A DNA stretch of 64,000 nucleotides from Diphasiastrum complanatum (Eukaryota; Streptophyta; Lycopodiopsida; Lycopodiales; Lycopodiaceae), in NCBI GenBank assembly GCA_029204225.1, contig CM055109.1, positions 32,434,927-32,498,926 on the forward strand, given 5' to 3'. Made by a program: the position numbers and the translations under genes. The notes beneath the pieces are model-generated. The model was not told the DNA's origin, searched no databases, and saw nothing but the letters and a program-made list of their open reading frames with translations. Positions 1 through 10,284 of this stretch are shown piece after piece (the stretch's first letter is position 1; each line of letters starts with the position of its first letter).

Positions 1-429
1 ATCTTGAACACTTTCTCCAACCGCAATAAGTTGGTCTCTCAGATCTTTCACCCGAGTAAAGTAGTCCGTTACTGATGTACCCATCTTCAATGTGTGAAGC
101 TTATTAGTCAAGAACAAGATCCGTGACTGATTCACCGTCTCATATAAGTTCTTCAAAATATCCTAAGCCTCCTTGGGTCCAGCAGCATCTCTGATATGAG
201 GTATGATCATATCTCTAACTAACAAGTTGATGATATGATGAGCTTTTCTTCTACGTCTCAAATACTCCTGCAACTCTCTGTCAGTATTAGGAGGTACCTC
301 AACACCTGTGACGATCTCCCAATATTCTCGATCCTGGAAAATATTTTGCATCTTGAACTTCCATATACTGTAGTTCATTCCATCCAGCTTGCTAGACTAT
401 GGTAGAACTGACTCATGAAGAATTCCCAT
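1..429 (-). pseudogene. copia gag (UBN2-type), N-terminal part, broken
   Basis: Start is the ATG at 429, equivalent to the gag start of the 22.1-kb element. The frame reads MGIL, then an in-frame TAG, then SSKLDG and the typical NYSIWKFKM gag opening, with the KDLRDQL region near the window edge. A second TAG at 163-165 replaces what is normally Trp in the KEAWDIL motif. Gag forms the virus-like particle that packages element RNA. With two stops this copy cannot make full-length gag. Confidence 0.8.
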
Positions 430-489
430 TATGAGACATAAGTAAACAAAAGAATGATAAAATTATCTTGTTCCGGTAAAGATGCTGGT

Positions 490-790
490 TATCCTGTTCA
501 CCAGCGAAGATGCTATATGTCCTTATTGTCCACCAGTCCACCAGCAAAGCCTGTCCACAAGTTGTCTCAGTAGCGACCTGTCCACCAGCGAAGCTTCAGC
601 GACCTGTCCACCGACGAAGCCTCAACGACTAGCGAAAAAATAATTGTTGCCCACCAGCGAGCAGGACATAATGCCCTGTCCAGCAGCTACCTGTCCACTA
701 GCAACCTGTCCAGCGGCGACCTGTCCATCAGCTGTCCAGCAGCGACCTGTCCAGCAGTGACCTATCTAGTAGTGACCTGTTCAGCAGCTA
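490..790. repeat. degenerate short tandem repeat in copia leader
   Basis: Units built on CTGTCCACCAGCGA and CTGTCCAGCAGCGAC recur about fifteen times, with irregular spacing, between the primer site and gag. Nothing coding is seen from 430 to 1108. Confidence 0.75.
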
Positions 791-1108
791 ATAGGAGAGC
801 AGATTCAAAATCTGCAGCAAACAGATTCAGCGATCAGTAGGCAATAACCTGATTTCAGCTGAGCAATCAAGTCTCCAAATCTGAACAGATCTGTGATCAG
901 GTTTTCAGGCCTGCATGCACCAATCTACAGACTGTGGTCTGTTTTCAGCTATCCGGCTAGTGATTTAACCAGTATATCTTCTCCTAGGAGATTCTCATTG
1001 TGCTCTTAACAATGTTAACTCCACATGCAGCTTCAGCTCCTCCAACCTTCTTCTTGCAACCCTGCAAAAACAAACTCTCTCTCTCTCTCTCTCTCACTCA
1101 AAAAGCCT

Positions 1109-1120
1109 GCTCTAATACCA
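1109..1120 (-). promoter_or_regulatory. tRNA-iMet-type primer-binding site
   Basis: The minus strand reads TGGTATTAGAGC, one change from the usual plant copia site TGGTATCAGAGC. It lies directly next to the LTR end (CA), as expected for minus-strand priming. Confidence 0.85.
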
Positions 1121-1536
1121 TGACAGAATTTGTGATACAAATTCTAGATGGAGTTACTAGTCCTACCAGCACTCACACAAACCAAGCATAGCAAGAATTC
1201 AGATCATAGGAGAATTGAGCAAAGCTCTAACATATTGGAATGGGTGGGGCGCTAGCCAACATATATAGTTTCTCTAATCAATGGGAAAAGCTAAAAGCCT
1301 AAAGCAAATAGCAAAAGAGCAAAAGCTAATTGCTAAAATTACTACCTATATTGGGTAAAGACCCAAGATGAATTTCTAAGTACTAAATAGATCCTAATCT
1401 AGTAGTAGTGTGCCCACCTACATGCATAAGCAATAAAAAAAACAAATTTACTATAAATAGTAATGGCCCCTATAATAGCATGCAAGCATGGCCAGATTAT
1501 CATTAAGGGGTATCAAATAAACATTAATTCCTAACA
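1121..1536 (-). repeat. copia 5' LTR, 416 bp
   Basis: On the minus strand it begins TGTTAGGAATTAATG and ends TTCTGTCA, so it has the canonical TG...CA ends, and it is followed immediately by the primer-binding site. The partner 3' LTR lies outside the window. Confidence 0.8.
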
Positions 1537-3090
1537 GATGGTGCAGTTTGATGAAGAGCAGTGTCTCAAAAAGAGGAAGGACAATGAAGTAGTAGCTGAA
1601 GGCATACTTGCAGGAAGGTTGTACAAACTTCGGGCTCAGGTGGTGGGTCATCATGCAAGTGTTGCGAATATTGGATCAGTGAGTAAGTTATGGCGCGAAA
1701 GGTTTGGGCATCTGAATCACAAAAGTCGACAAGTCTTGAGGAAATACAACATGGTTATAGGTTTACCTCAAGTTGTTTCTGATCACAAGGTTTGTGGAGG
1801 CTGTATCTTAGGCAAGCGTCATATGAAGAAATTTCGTCTAGTACATTCAGGGTGAAAAATGTTCTAGAACTTGTTCATACATATTTGTGTGGTCCTACGA
1901 GAACTTAGTCTTATGGGGGAGCAAGTTACTTCACGGTGTTTGTGGATGACTATTCTAGGAAGACGTGGATCTATCTTCTCAAGAATAAGGGCATTCAAGT
2001 ATTTCACGAGGTTAAAGACACAGGTGGAGAAAGAAACAGATAGACAAATCAAGGTACTTCGCTCAGACAAAGGAGGAGAATATATTTCTATGGGATTTCA
2101 AGTGTTTTGCAAGGATCATGGTATAAAGAGACAATTTGCAAACACGGACACACCTCAACAAAATGGAGTTGTGGAAAGAAAGACCCGGTCTATAGTCGAA
2201 ATTGCGAGGAGTATGCTCAAGAGTAAAAATCTTCCAAATATGTTTTGGGGTGAAGCAGTTAAGATGGCGGTTTATCTTTTGAATCGAAGTCCTACAACTA
2301 TCATATCCAAGGAATAAACTTAGAATCCAACTTGCTCCCGGAATCCTTAGGTATGTGAGCATAAGCAATACTACCAAACACTCTCAAATGACTTACATCT
2401 GGTTTCAGACCCGTGTAAGCTTCCTTTGGAGTTCGATTCTCTACAACCTTTGTAGGACTTCGATTCAAAAGATAAACCGTCATCTTAACTGCTTCACCCC
2501 AAAACATATTTGGAAGATTTTTACTCTTGATCATACTCCTCACAATTTCCACTATAGACCGGTTTTTTCTTTCTGCAACTCCATTTTGTTGAGGCGTGAT
2601 AAAGATACAGAGATACCTTATGATAGGAAGCAAGATGGAGGAATTCCTATCTTGTGTGACGAGTCATTACAGGAGCCTGAATCAACACATGTATCTCCTA
2701 CACCAATTCAAGTACCTAGAGTGACCTCGGTTGAGAAAGGAAAGAGGAAGGAGAGATTAAGTATATGGGATACTTATTCACCTCCTACCTCACCAGGCAA
2801 AAAGCATCCTACATCAGAAGCTAGAAGATTGCCTAGATAGTACTAGAAAACTATCAAGGATACTATCATTATGGAACAGGAAGAGTCCAATACACATGGG
2901 ACTAGGAGATTGGCTAGACATGAAAAGCAACATGAAGATCAGAATTGATAGGAGGATCATCATGAAGATCAAGATCGACAGGAGGATCATCATAAGGATG
3001 GGGATGTACACTTTGCTTACATGGCTACTGTAATAGCTCCTAACACCACAGTAAGGCAAACACTAACTGCTCCACCCAACCTTGCCTACT
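1537..3090 (+). pseudogene. Ty1/copia pre-integrase/integrase fragment with internal inversion
   Basis: 1538-1855 encodes the zinc-binding pre-integrase domain (RFGHLNHKS, then CGGCILGK). 1863-2297 holds the integrase core, including LRSDKGGEY with the second catalytic Asp and the NGVVERK motif with the catalytic Glu; frameshifts lie near 1860 and 1990. From 2298 to 2594 the sequence is inverted: the minus strand carries NGVAERKN through SKFIPW. After 2595 the plus-strand frame resumes with the linker before the reverse transcriptase (LSIWDTYSPP), and decays by 3090. Nothing downstream of the RT start is kept. A frame on its own cannot be functional here. Confidence 0.85.
2153..2594. repeat. 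145-bp inverted duplication (2153-2297 and 2450-2594)
   Basis: Both arms encode the same integrase segment (from PQQNGV to NRSPT), in opposite orientations, with high but not perfect identity. The 152-bp spacer is the integrase continuation, also inverted, so the second arm and spacer form one inverted block. Confidence 0.85.
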
Positions 3091-3122
3091 CCCTGATATA
3101 GAGTAAGCCCCTCCTAGCCCAG

Positions 3123-3386
3123 TGTGAGGACTGGTAGCATGCTACTGCCAAGTGTCGGCCACGTGGCACTGACGTGGCCGACTGCACGTCGGGACCCAAC
3201 TGGGAGCCCTATCCTGCTGACAGGGTCCCTAGGCTGTGTTAGGCCCGCCATGGCTATGGACCGTGCTGGGGCACACTACTCACACTGTCTTGCCCTGTTG
3301 GTCATGTACACTGGACACGACCCTGACTGTGGTATCTGACCTATCTGTGTTCTCTAGGGTTCGGCACTGGTTACGAGCTCGTAACA
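3123..3386 (-). repeat. chromovirus 3' LTR, 264 bp
   Basis: On the minus strand it begins TGTTACGAGCTCGTAAC and ends CAGTCCTCACA. It is preceded by the purine tract AAGGGGGAGGGAG (3387-3399). The pol frame runs 33 bp into the LTR before its TAG at 3354-3356. GAGCTCGTAAC pairs with GTTACGAGCTC as a short palindrome at the LTR start. Confidence 0.85.
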
Positions 3387-4739
3387 CTCCCTCCCCCTTA
3401 AGAACCGTCTTGGTCCTCTAAGACAGTCTGGAAAAATCTTGCGAAGGACACTGCCTCTTTCCCAAGTGGCATTCTCAACAGGCTGATCATTCCACTTAAC
3501 CAGATATTCTCGGTATAGAGTATGACGAGTCTGCGTCTCTCTACTATCAAGAATCTCCTCTGGTTCATCTGGAGGTTGTTGAGGATCCAATGGGAGAACT
3601 AGAACACTGTCCCCTACCAGATTGTCTGATCTGGCTAAGGCTGTTCGTAACTGACTTACATGAAAGACTGGAAAAACCTTACTGTTGTGTGGGAGTTCTA
3701 GTTCATAGGTGACCTCGCCTAGTCTCCTACTGATGGTAAAGGGACCACAATACCTTGGAGACAACTTAGCACACACTCCTGATTTGAGGGTTTTAGAGTC
3801 AACTGGGACTCTCAAGTAGACTTTCTCACCAGTGGAGAACTGCACATCCCGTCTATGTGGATCTGCATAATGCCTGGCTCGATCCTGGGATTGTCTAATG
3901 CTACGCTTAGCATGTTCCATCATCTGGTTTAGGTCTTCTAAAAAGTTTCTGGCTGCTTCAACTTTTTCTTGTTTAAACCCTACAGCTGTGGGTGAGCGTG
4001 GCTGAAAACCGTACATCAGCATAAATGGGCTGTACCCCGTAGCTGAATGTTTGGTACTGTTGTAAGCAAACTCTAATATCGAGAGATACTCCTCCCAATT
4101 AGTCTGCTTCTTGCTGACGTATGCACGAAGCATATCCTCCAGCACTTGATTTGCCCTTTCTGTTTGACCGTCCGTCTGTGGATGGTCGGTGGTACTCATA
4201 TTAAGTTTAGTATGGAGATGATGGAATACTGCCCTCCAAAAATTTCCAGTAAACTTACTGTCCCGGTCGCTGACTATGCCGGAAGGTAGACCGTACAATT
4301 TAAATAGCCCGTCTACAAACAACCTTGCTAACTCTGGAGCTCTAACGGTTGTTTTGGTCGGAATAAAATGAGCCATTTTGGTCAGACGGTCAACAGTGAC
4401 CCATATAGCGTCATTACCCTTTTGGGTTTTAGGCAGGCCTACTATAAAATCCATGGAGATACTCTCCCATTTACCAGCTGGTATTTCTAAGGGATGCAAC
4501 AACCCTCCTACCTTTAAACGCTCTGCTTTATTTACTTGACATTTCTGGCAACTGGTTACATACTGGTGGACGTCCTTTTTCATACTGGGCCAGAAAAATT
4601 GCCTACGAAGAAGTTCATAGGTCTTCTGTATGCCTGGGTGTCCCGCGCTAGGATTGTCATGACATTCATATAGGACCTGCTGCCTATAATCCTCTGAATT
4701 GGGGACACATACTCTATCTCTATAGAGCAAGTACTCATC
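3354..4739 (-). CDS. chromovirus integrase with C-terminal chromodomain
   Basis: About 460 residues. It starts with an H2C2 zinc-binding region (HPGIQKTYELLRR, then CQKCQ). The catalytic core follows: Asp in SMDFIVGLP, Asp in VSDRDSKFTG and Glu in QTERANQVLED, all present. GKEY-like C-terminal motifs follow, and then a chromodomain (EEILDSRE, YLVKW, ATWE). It is one uninterrupted frame, in register with the RT frame upstream and separated from it only by the TAG at 4740-4742. It would insert element cDNA into the genome. Its integrity suggests fairly recent activity. Confidence 0.93.
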   Translation of the reverse strand, partial: DEYLLYRDRVCVPNSEDYRQQVLYECHDNPSAGHPGIQKTYELLRRQFFWPSMKKDVHQYVTSCQKCQVNKAERLKVGGLLHPLEIPAGKWESISMDFIVGLPKTQKGNDAIWVTVDRLTKMAHFIPTKTTVRAPELARLFVDGLFKLYGLPSGIVSDRDSKFTGNFWRAVFHHLHTKLNMSTTDHPQTDGQTERANQVLEDMLRAYVSKKQTNWEEYLSILEFAYNSTKHSATGYSPFMLMYGFQPRSPTAVGFKQEKVEAARNFLEDLNQMMEHAKRSIRQSQDRARHYADPHRRDVQFSTGEKVYLRVPVDSKTLKSGVCAKLSPRYCGPFTISRRLGEVTYELELPHNSKVFPVFHVSQLRTALARSDNLVGDSVLVLPLDPQQPPDEPEEILDSRETQTRHTLYREYLVKWNDQPVENATWERGSVLRKIFPDCLRGPRRFLRGRECYELVTSAEP

Positions 4740-6060
4740 CTATATAGAATACTGTTTCCATTTGAATCCTTGAGTCAACTGACCCTCAACCACTGGGGTT
4801 TGCTTGGGTGATACAGGCTCAGAATCCTCAACGTCATCTGACGACGTATACTCGGACTCATCATCATCATCAACGGAAGCTGCCGTATTCTTGGATGAAC
4901 TGGCACCAGCCCCGGGAACTGGTTCTGGAGTCTGTAACTGTCTGTTCTGGACTAAGTTCCAGATAATAGAGAAGAATGCATCATGCTGGCATTTCCCTCT
5001 CAAGGACTCGAGTAACTCATTACGAATCTGAGTAGAACTCAGTTCGTTTATCATAGGCATTCTGCTAAGGGCATCTGCTACTGTATTGAATTTTCCACGC
5101 CTATATCTGATAGACATGTCAAACTCTTGCATCAACTCTGCCCAACGAGCTTTCCGACCTCTAAGCTCAGGTTGATTGCAAAGGTATCTGAGACTCTCAT
5201 GGTCTGTCAGGACCTCAAAGTTGGCACCATACAAATAATGCCTCCAAGTCTTAAAGGCATGGACTATAGAAAAGAGTTCCTTTTCATAGGCACTGTACCT
5301 AGTCTGAGCTCGCTCGAGTTTTTTACTTTCGAACGCAACTGGTCGTCCACCCTGAGTTAGCACAACACCTACTGCAAAGTCGCTAGCATCTGTTTCGACC
5401 ACAAATGGCTGATTGGGGTCGACGACTTTTACAACCGGTGCTGTAGCTAAGGCTGTTTTGAGAGCATCAAAGCTCTCCTGTTGTGCGGACTCCCAAATGA
5501 ACTCCTTTCCCTTCCCCTTAAGAAGATTTGTCATAGGAACTGCTATCTGAGCATATTCCTTGACAAATCGTCTGTAATATCCCGCCAAACCAAGAAAGAT
5601 CTGAAGTTCCAAAATATTTTGAGGTCTCAGCCAACTGAGTATGGCTTTAACCTTATTTGGGTCCATCTTAATCCCATCTGAAGAGATAATGTGACCCAAA
5701 TATGCTACTTCTTCAACGAAGAATTCACACTTGGATTGTTTAGCATAAAGCTTATGCTTTCTGAGCAGTCGAAACACCTTTCTAAGGTGTTTTAGATGCT
5801 CCTTCCTCGTTTTGCTGTAGACGAGGATGTCATCTAAAAATACGACTACAAACTTACCCAAGTATGGTCTGAGGACACTGTTCATCAAGGTCATAAAGGT
5901 AGCTGGAGCATTTGTGAGCCCAAATGGCATCACCTTAAACTCATAATGACCGTGACGAGTCCTAAAAGCTGTTTTCGAGACATCTTCCGATTTTATACGG
6001 ACCTGATGATATCCCGATCTGAGGTCTATTTTGCTGAAAAACTTAGCCCCGTCGATTGAT
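4740..6060 (-). CDS. chromovirus reverse transcriptase (main part) and RNase H
   Basis: The frame carries [19 protein letters not shown] and the catalytic FLDDILVYS motif, then the connection and RNase H domain ([34 protein letters not shown]). A Ser/Asp-rich spacer leads to integrase. The open frame is 4740-5933, but the homologous frame continues upstream to about 6060, where a frameshift joins it to the next segment. It ends at a TAG, after which the same frame continues as integrase. Confidence 0.92.
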
Positions 6061-6786
6061 CAAACAACTCGTCTGCCCGAGGCATAGGGTATTTATTCTT
6101 AATTGTGACTTTATTGAGGGCTCTGTAATCTACGCAAAGACGCATAGACCCCTCTTTCTTTTTCACCAATAGGACTGGTGAGGCCCATGGTGAACTACTG
6201 GTCTGAATTTGGCCTTTCCCAAGATAGTCTGTTAACTGCCTAGTTATTTCTTCATCCTCTGTTCGGCTGACCCGATACGGAGGTTTAGAAACAAGTGTTG
6301 TACCTGGTACTAGGTTTATTACATGATCTACCTCTCTGCTAGGTGGTAAACCATGTGGCAAATCTTCAGGAAAAACATCTTTAAATTTAGACAATAAAGT
6401 TTCTAATTTACTGATTTTCTGCTGAATAGAACTGGAAATAGAAACTTCAGGAATAAACTGAAAGTCACATAAGAATACCTGATGGTCTTCGTCTCCGATT
6501 AGCTGACAGAGTTCTGAACTGCAGACCATAGGGCTGTTGGGAACATCATGCTCCCCATGCAACTGGATCTCTCGGCCTTTATGCTGAAAGCTGAGGGTGT
6601 TCTCCTGATAGTTTCTGTGGAGGGAAGGTCCTAAACTGTAGAGCCAATCTCTCCCGAGAACAATGTCTGTTCGATCCAGGTGCATTATCTGAAAGTTTAT
6701 TTCATCTTGGTACCCCTGAATACCAAGATTTAACTTACTTACCATAGTTTCCCATATTTTTTTATCTTCACCCTTAGCTAATGAAA
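6026..6786 (-). CDS. chromovirus protease end and reverse transcriptase N-terminal part
   Basis: It includes the protease-RT linker with LGRDWL, then the RT fingers: [12 protein letters not shown], the [13 protein letters not shown] motif and [13 protein letters not shown]. Upstream of the ATG at 6745 the frame extends in register ([10 protein letters not shown]) to about 6805, where it is offset from the protease frame. At about 6055 one base seems lost in DELFDQSTG, and the RT continues in another frame ([12 protein letters not shown]). Confidence 0.9.
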
Positions 6787-7250
6787 CTATGTACCTATGC
6801 TGACTAGGTACTCTGGTAGTTTAAGCTTTTTAACCAGGGTGTGGTTGATGAAATTATGGGTTGCCCCATCATCAACCATGACTCTTACTGACTGGTTACC
6901 AACTTTCCCATGCATACGTACTAGGTCATGCGGCCCAAAGCTGAAGGGTCTCGCTAGCATTGCAGAGGTCAGCTGGCAACAGTGTTCATGATCTTCATGA
7001 TACACTTTGATCTCGGAAGCTGCCGAGTCACTGGGGAAACATACAGTCTGAACAAGATGAACTTGTTTTTTATCTTTCTTATCTTTTTTAGTGAAAGGCC
7101 CCTTGGGACACTGTCTGACTGTGTGTCCCTTGCCCATACACACAAAGCACAAACGTTCTTGTTTGGCTTTCTCAAAATCATCTGGTTTTAAGGGCTGTAT
7201 GAGTGAAGGGCGTTTCTGAGGAGTTTCACTTTTAAATTTGTCATCTTTCC
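6787..7250 (-). CDS. chromovirus gag C-terminal zinc knuckle and aspartic protease
   Basis: The zinc knuckle reads [14 protein letters not shown] (CX2CX4HX4C). After a Lys-rich stretch comes the protease active site [10 protein letters not shown], with Asp-Asp-Gly where Asp-Ser-Gly is commoner. The open frame with ATG starts at 7152, but homologous coding ([11 protein letters not shown]) continues upstream to about 7210. It ends by frameshift near 6806. Gag binds RNA; the protease cuts the polyprotein. Confidence 0.88.
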
Positions 7251-7289
7251 TTTCCCTTGTACAGTTGTAAATTAGTCTTTTAGACTTTT

Positions 7290-7627
7290 TTTCCTTCAGA
7301 AGTTAAGGTAACGAAAGATGACTTAGTTGCTTCTGAGGACTGTACTTCCAAAGAAAGAATGAAGAGGAACCCTTTCAGCTCTTTTCCCCAAGATTTCAGA
7401 CCTGCTGTCCCGAAAAATGCCAGTTTGGAGCTTCAAAACGGTGCCAAATTTCTCGGTTTTTTGAGGATAGTAGCTCGCTGGTCTGATTGCAACCCAACTG
7501 GCTCATTTACTTCTGATTTGAGACCCAAAATGTATTTCAATTTCTGATTTTGGTGTCTCCCTACCCTCGCTGGCTGGACAGCCACCTGTCTGGCCCAATT
7601 TTCTAAATGTATTGTTGATTGTATCAT
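7290..7627 (-). pseudogene. chromovirus gag capsid region, truncated
   Basis: The minus-strand frame contains YILGLKSEVNEPV, resembling the end of the retrotransposon gag domain, followed by a Lys/Arg-rich part. Frameshifts separate it from the zinc knuckle. Similarity stops at about 7627, where the element is truncated and its 5' LTR is missing. Confidence 0.6.
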
Positions 7628-8310
7628 TTGATTGTGATTAGATTGTCTATTGTTCTAAACGTGATGAAAAATCTATATGTTTTCATAACATGGTATCATA
7701 ACACTTTCTTGAGATGCTTAGCTCGTCGTTTTTTCTTTTCTTTCTATTCTCTCGTTTTATTGCCCACTAATCTACTCATTGGCCATTTAGTCATTCGCTA
7801 TTGCCTATCTCCCTCTAGCCTTCCTCTTCCTTTCTGTGATCCATCCATTCACTCCCTTTATTCCCTCATGTACAATATCCTCTATCTCATATTCACCCCT
7901 TCATTCCCTTCGCTCCTTCTTGCGTGTTTACTTCTTGTGCCTTATCCCTTCAATATTCACTCTAGTCTAACCCACTACTTCCTGAGTCACCCCAATCTAC
8001 TCTCTATTTGCATATCCCCTTCCCCCCAACCCTTCCACCTGCCCAACTTCTACAAATATTTCATAGCTCCTGCTAGTAGTTGTTTTTCCATAGGTGATTA
8101 CGGAATTTATCAATGCTATTTGCATTTATATGATGCCAAAGTACTAATAATTTGTTGTCAATTTGCTTGTGCTTGTCATCTCCATTACATTATAATTTTC
8201 ACAGTTATCCTAAGCTCATTACTCTCTAGTTGCCATGTTTCTTGTCAACAATTGGCTCTCAAAGTTACTGTGTTGCTCCTCTTGGTGTCGAGTTCTACTT
8301 CTATAGTATG
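7628..8310. other. pyrimidine-rich spacer, no gene recognised
   Basis: The plus strand is T/C-rich and stays open for 230 codons, but the composition is low-complexity and hydrophobic with no motif, so I do not call a gene. At 7690-7704 the text ACATGGTATCATAACAC resembles an LTR end followed by a decayed primer site, which suggests an old LTR junction. Confidence 0.5.
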
Positions 8311-8394
8311 AGACCACTCTTTGTCAAGCCAATCACAATTTCCTTATAGGCTTGTAGGAATACTTATGTTTGCAGTTGCTCTTATCATTGATTT

Positions 8395-8640
8395 ATGTAG
8401 TTCATCGAATTTTTCGACTGTGGCAGTTTACGTTCATTTCTGTGGAGTGACAGTCCCATTCATTTATGCAGACAAATTGTTTATGGCCGAATTGTCACCG
8501 CTTATTAGCAATCAATTTCTGAGAAGGAACTGGATGAATGCCAACGAACTCCAGCCAACTAGCAGCCGCATTTGACGACCTAATTACTTAGTATAAATCA
8601 GCTGGTCATACATCTCACAATTAAGTGTAAAAATCGTGAT
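8395..8640 (+). repeat. LTR fragment, same family as the LTR at 16.6-17.4 kb
   Basis: The segment shares long matches with 17025-17240, for example CCGCTTATTAGCAATCAATT, GGAACTGGATGAATGCCA and CGCATTTGACGACCT. It is a partial copy in the same orientation, without visible pol sequence. Confidence 0.75.
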
Positions 8641-8740
8641 CGTGAAGGAGTGAAGTGGTCTTACACAATCCTTCCTGCGCTCTTATCTACATTGCTACAA
8701 CTAGCATTTTTGGACTCTCCATACATTCCTTACAGTTATT

Positions 8741-9300
8741 CTATTGAGGTTTGGGATCCCCCACTAGTAGTTCCTTCATGAATAGTCGAGATTCAACTTC
8801 AGTTTGTCCTAATTTCAGCATAATTGAACTAATGGCAAGAGATCTCTCCCTCAACATAGATGACATACTTTTGCCTAGAGAGAGGCATTCCTCATCATAA
8901 TCTACGCAGCAAAGGTCTATAGGCCTTCCATGGTCCACAATACCTTGGCAATATTTTTTTACGTTACCAGTCCGCATTACCTTCAACATGGAAGGCACTG
9001 GCAGAAAAACTAAATCAGTCACTTCTAATTCCCTATGGGTTCACTGCTCGCACATAATTCTCAACTCGTGCCTGAGCCTTGGAAAGGTTCAGCCTCACAA
9101 CCTCAAGCCTACCCTACATTGGAGTCAAAAACTCAACGCCACTAGGTACCTTCTGAGGAATACTTATGGTAGCTGCACACGCTGACCAATAGCCATGAGT
9201 AAACTCAAATGGACTTATACCCATGGACACATGTCTCTGGTCATTATACACGAACTCGACTAAAATAATTCTACCCAACTTTGAGATTCTATAGATCTGA
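8741..9300 (-). pseudogene. Ty3/gypsy integrase remnant
   Basis: The minus strand, reading from 9290, gives EFVYNDQRH, then SPFEFTHGYWS, matching the end of the gypsy integrase core (the AYN..H....SPFE.VYG motif). A linker region and a 93-codon open frame (8741-9022) follow, with several stops between. It is the same class as, but not colinear with, the 3.1-7.6 kb chromovirus. Confidence 0.65.
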
Positions 9301-9785
9301 TGACTATAGATGCTCCTTTAACTTTGAATGCTGCCATGGTAACTTTTTTCTAGCATTGAAAGGAGTTACAGTCGTAGTACCCCAATCTCAATTCATAAAA
9401 AAATTAGAAGTTCAATCCTGACAGCCACTATCTAACAAAGTCATTCAACTTTGGCATTCTAAAAATCCAATGGCTGGAAATACTCCAACTTTGAATGCTG
9501 CCATGAAAACCGTTTTCTAGCATTAGAAGGAGCGGAAGTCCCAATAACCCATATTCAATTCACTAAACAAATCAGAAGTCTCATCCTGAAAGCCACTCAT
9601 CTAACTAAGCCATTCGAATTTGAAATTCTATAGATCAGATGGTTGGAAATACTCCTTCAACTTCGAATGCTGCCATGAAAACTGGTTTCTAGCATTGGAA
9701 GGAGCTGAAGTCCTGAAATCCCAATCTCAATTCACCAAGAAAACCATAACTCTAATCCTGAAAGCCACTTGTCTAACAAAAGGCG
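9297..9785. repeat. three-copy tandem repeat, about 170-bp period
   Basis: The anchor AACTTTGAATGCTGCCATG recurs at about 9320, 9487 and 9659, and each copy also holds TTTCTAGCATT and AATCCTGAAAGCCACT. The copies differ by substitutions and small gaps. The array lies just beyond the galactokinase exon, within its presumed first intron. Confidence 0.88.
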
Positions 9786-9915
9786 GCATAGCAAAAGTAG
9801 TCCTCAAAACATAAGCGCATACATGCTGGACAAAGTAGCAACAACAAACCAGCAAAGTTCAATCAGCCCGCAACTCTTTCCTTCCAAAAACAAACACAAA
9901 AGCTTCAAAACGAAC

Positions 9916-10072
9916 CTGGCGCGCGTGCATAGAGCTCCGGTTCTTGACCATAAAGCTCCCTAAACGTGCTCTTTAGTCGCTCATATCTATAACGCGCCTC
10001 ATCCAGAAGCGCTCCATCGCCATAGACATCCTCCAGGGAGGAGAAGATGGGGACTAGATCATCGCTCGCCAT
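9916..10072 (-). CDS. GALK: galactokinase, first coding exon only
   Basis: ATG at 10072; 52 codons plus one base, ending CCAG before a GT donor (GTTCGT). The peptide begins MASDDLVPIFSSLEDVYG and ends QEPELYARAPG. This follows the N-terminus of plant galactokinase (VPIF.SLE.VYG, then L.EA..R...LK..F...FG..P.L.ARSPG), just before the family's RVNLIGEH substrate-binding motif, which the next exon should supply. Galactokinase phosphorylates galactose to galactose-1-phosphate in the cytosol. I find no further exon between here and the left edge; the space is filled with retroelements. The exon itself is clean, so the gene may live with a giant intron or be truncated. Identification is by motif recall, not a search. 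Confidence 0.82.
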
Positions 10073-10284
10073 ATCCTGCCCCACAGACGATCAGTTGTAG
10101 TTGCAAGGGAAAGGCCTTTCCCGAAGAATTAGCGCAAGCAGGAGAAATTGTATTTTGGCCACATGCATTTATTTATTTCTTGTAAGATAAGCTCAACTTC
10201 CTTCCAAAGCAACAATTTACAACAACAAACTACCCTTTGCCCATTGGCTTCTACTTATCATAGAGGAAACCACACTAACTACTA

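Larger units (their letters stand above)
1..1536 (-). mobile_element. Ty1/copia element, 5' part (LTR, primer site, gag)
   Basis: Reading on the minus strand, the order is 5' LTR (1121-1536), primer-binding site (1109-1120), a leader with degenerate short repeats, then a gag frame that runs off the left window edge. The gag resembles that of the copia element at 22.1 kb (shared SKLDG and WKFKM motifs), so the two belong to related lineages. The element abuts a plus-strand copia integrase fragment at 1537, which suggests insertion into that older element. Confidence 0.85.
3123..7627 (-). mobile_element. Ty3/gypsy chromovirus, 5'-truncated, nearly intact pol
   Basis: Minus-strand order is gag end, zinc knuckle, protease, reverse transcriptase, RNase H, integrase, chromodomain, polypurine tract, 3' LTR. 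Integrase downstream of RNase H and a C-terminal chromodomain place it among chromoviruses. The 5' LTR and most of gag are missing beyond about 7627. I count about one stop and two frameshifts in pol, which makes it the least decayed element in the window. Chromodomains in this group are thought to steer integration toward particular chromatin. Confidence 0.93.

Noticed and set aside
7619-8311. 230-codon plus-strand open frame, seemingly a membrane protein
   Set aside because: The hydrophobic look comes from T/C-rich composition; no domain, codon pattern or splice context supports it.
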